Assembly: GCA_021789565.1 (NCBI GenBank)
Contig: JAJYJL010000736.1
Span: 1 to 5,166 of the forward strand
DNA from: Acidobacteriota bacterium
Lineage (GTDB): Bacteria; Acidobacteriota; Terriglobia; UBA7540
Direction: 5' to 3'
DNA length: 5,166 nt
A program made the translations under genes and the position numbers. Within the stretch, counting starts at the first letter, position 1, and the number at the start of each line of letters is the position of its first letter. The notes under the pieces were generated by a model, which ran no database searches, was not told the origin of the DNA, and saw only the letters and a program-made list of their open reading frames with translations. This document shows positions 4,563 through 5,166 of this stretch, one piece after another.

Positions 4563-5166
4563 TTACGGTTTCAGAATCATGGGCGAGCAGCAGGGTTTCT
4601 GCACTGGCTTGAACTCCATGAACTCCACGCGCGTCAGATCAGCGTCGTAAAGATTGAGCTGCCATTTTCCGTCGCGTCCAATCTGCGGTTTTGCGGCATT
4701 GTAGCCGCGAGCCTTCACCGCCGCGAAGGCCGTCTGAATGTCTTCAACGCCCAGCGAGAAATGATTCATCACACCTAACGTTCGCGGGGAAGGATTGCGA
4801 ACGTTGAGCATGAATTCCAGCCAGTTGGTTCCGTTCGGCACTTCCATGTCCACCCAATCGGTGCGGTTATCGGTCATGCCGCCGTACCACATCACGCGAT
4901 AACCCAGGATGCCGCGATAGAAATCGTCAGCGGGAGTGCGGTCCTGCACCGTTTCACCCGCGTGGATGATTTCTCGCGAGGTACGTTCTGAGGAGAGGAA
5001 CTTTCCGAAATTCCGGCTTTCAACCGAGCCAGGCATGTATTGAATGAACTCGACTGTATGCCCGGCCGGATCCTGCAAGCTGAAGCTGAGATCTCCTTCG
5101 GGGTCTTTGCGGAGTTCATCGGGAACACTCACGCCATGGCTGGCCAGGTATCGTCGCAAGCCGCGC
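4563..5166 (-). CDS. VOC (glyoxalase-fold) protein, C-terminal part; 5' end outside the window
   Basis: The frame is open to the right edge, so the start is outside; a TTG at 5159 is merely internal. About 200 residues are visible. Numbering from that TTG, the end of a first beta-alpha-beta VOC module is seen at 22-42 (LSFSLQDPAGHTVEFIQY, ligand-type Glu37). A complete second module runs from IIHAGETVQD to VEFMEF, with the four classical metal-ligand positions filled: H66, E115, H133 and E179. A divalent metal site is therefore likely, placing it with glyoxalase I/dioxygenase/fosfomycin-resistance type enzymes. The substrate cannot be told. The C terminus PVQKPCCSPM carries a Cys-Cys pair; I recall similar tails in acidobacterial relatives. 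It converges with the OsmC gene, 68 bp apart, and no hairpin terminator is evident between them. Confidence 0.85.
   Translation of the reverse strand, partial: RGLRRYLASHGVSVPDELRKDPEGDLSFSLQDPAGHTVEFIQYMPGSVESRNFGKFLSSERTSREIIHAGETVQDRTPADDFYRGILGYRVMWYGGMTDNRTDWVDMEVPNGTNWLEFMLNVRNPSPRTLGVMNHFSLGVEDIQTAFAAVKARGYNAAKPQIGRDGKWQLNLYDADLTRVEFMEFKPVQKPCCSPMILKP

Noticed and set aside
4425..4778. Plus-strand 117-codon ORF across the OsmC end and VOC gene
   Set aside because: It is out of frame with OsmC and antisense to the VOC metal-site region, with no motif of its own.

Overview
The window looks like chromosomal DNA from a free-living bacterium with mid-range GC, most likely an Acidobacteriota (Terriglobia-type) genome, with Verrucomicrobiota as an alternative. 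This is inference. It rests on the two-module VOC protein at the right edge, which ends in a PVQKPCCSP tail, and on dense intergenic repeats of kinds I associate with those phyla. No ribosomal or marker gene is present to settle it.

Left part (1-1921). The C-terminal end of an unidentified plus-strand protein stops 5 nt short of a minus-strand toxin-antitoxin operon. The operon is read right to left: a HigB/RelE-like toxin (1374-1703), then a HigA-like antitoxin fused to an ImmA/IrrE (M78) zinc-protease domain (308-1381). The two reading frames overlap by 8 nt. Upstream lie an extended -10 promoter (1913-1921) and a perfect 7+7 bp palindrome over the predicted transcription start (1889-1908), which is a good candidate for the HigA operator. 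This is the most interesting system in the window: a toxin-antitoxin pair whose antitoxin carries its own predicted protease.

Middle part (2032-2996). There is no intact gene. It holds a 3' remnant of an OB-fold-like gene (minus strand) cut off by a repeat hairpin, a 167-bp unit tandemly duplicated with the beginning of a third copy, two copies of a GATCCTT...AGGATGACGGG element, and a long imperfect inverted repeat.

Right-middle part (2997-4041). A minus-strand GIY-YIG-like protein has substitutions at the positions expected for the catalytic Arg and Glu. It has its own near-consensus promoter (TTGACA-17-TGGAAT) and a strong ribosome binding site in front of a probable CTG start. A 565-bp stretch with a hairpin, an AT-rich island and one doubtful small ORF follows.

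Right part (4042-5166). A plus-strand OsmC/Ohr-family protein with both redox cysteines plus an extra CxxC pair converges on a minus-strand VOC (glyoxalase-fold) protein that runs off the window. Apart from the toxin-antitoxin pair, nothing shows that the genes work together. The layout is that of single, separately expressed stress or accessory genes in a repeat-rich region.
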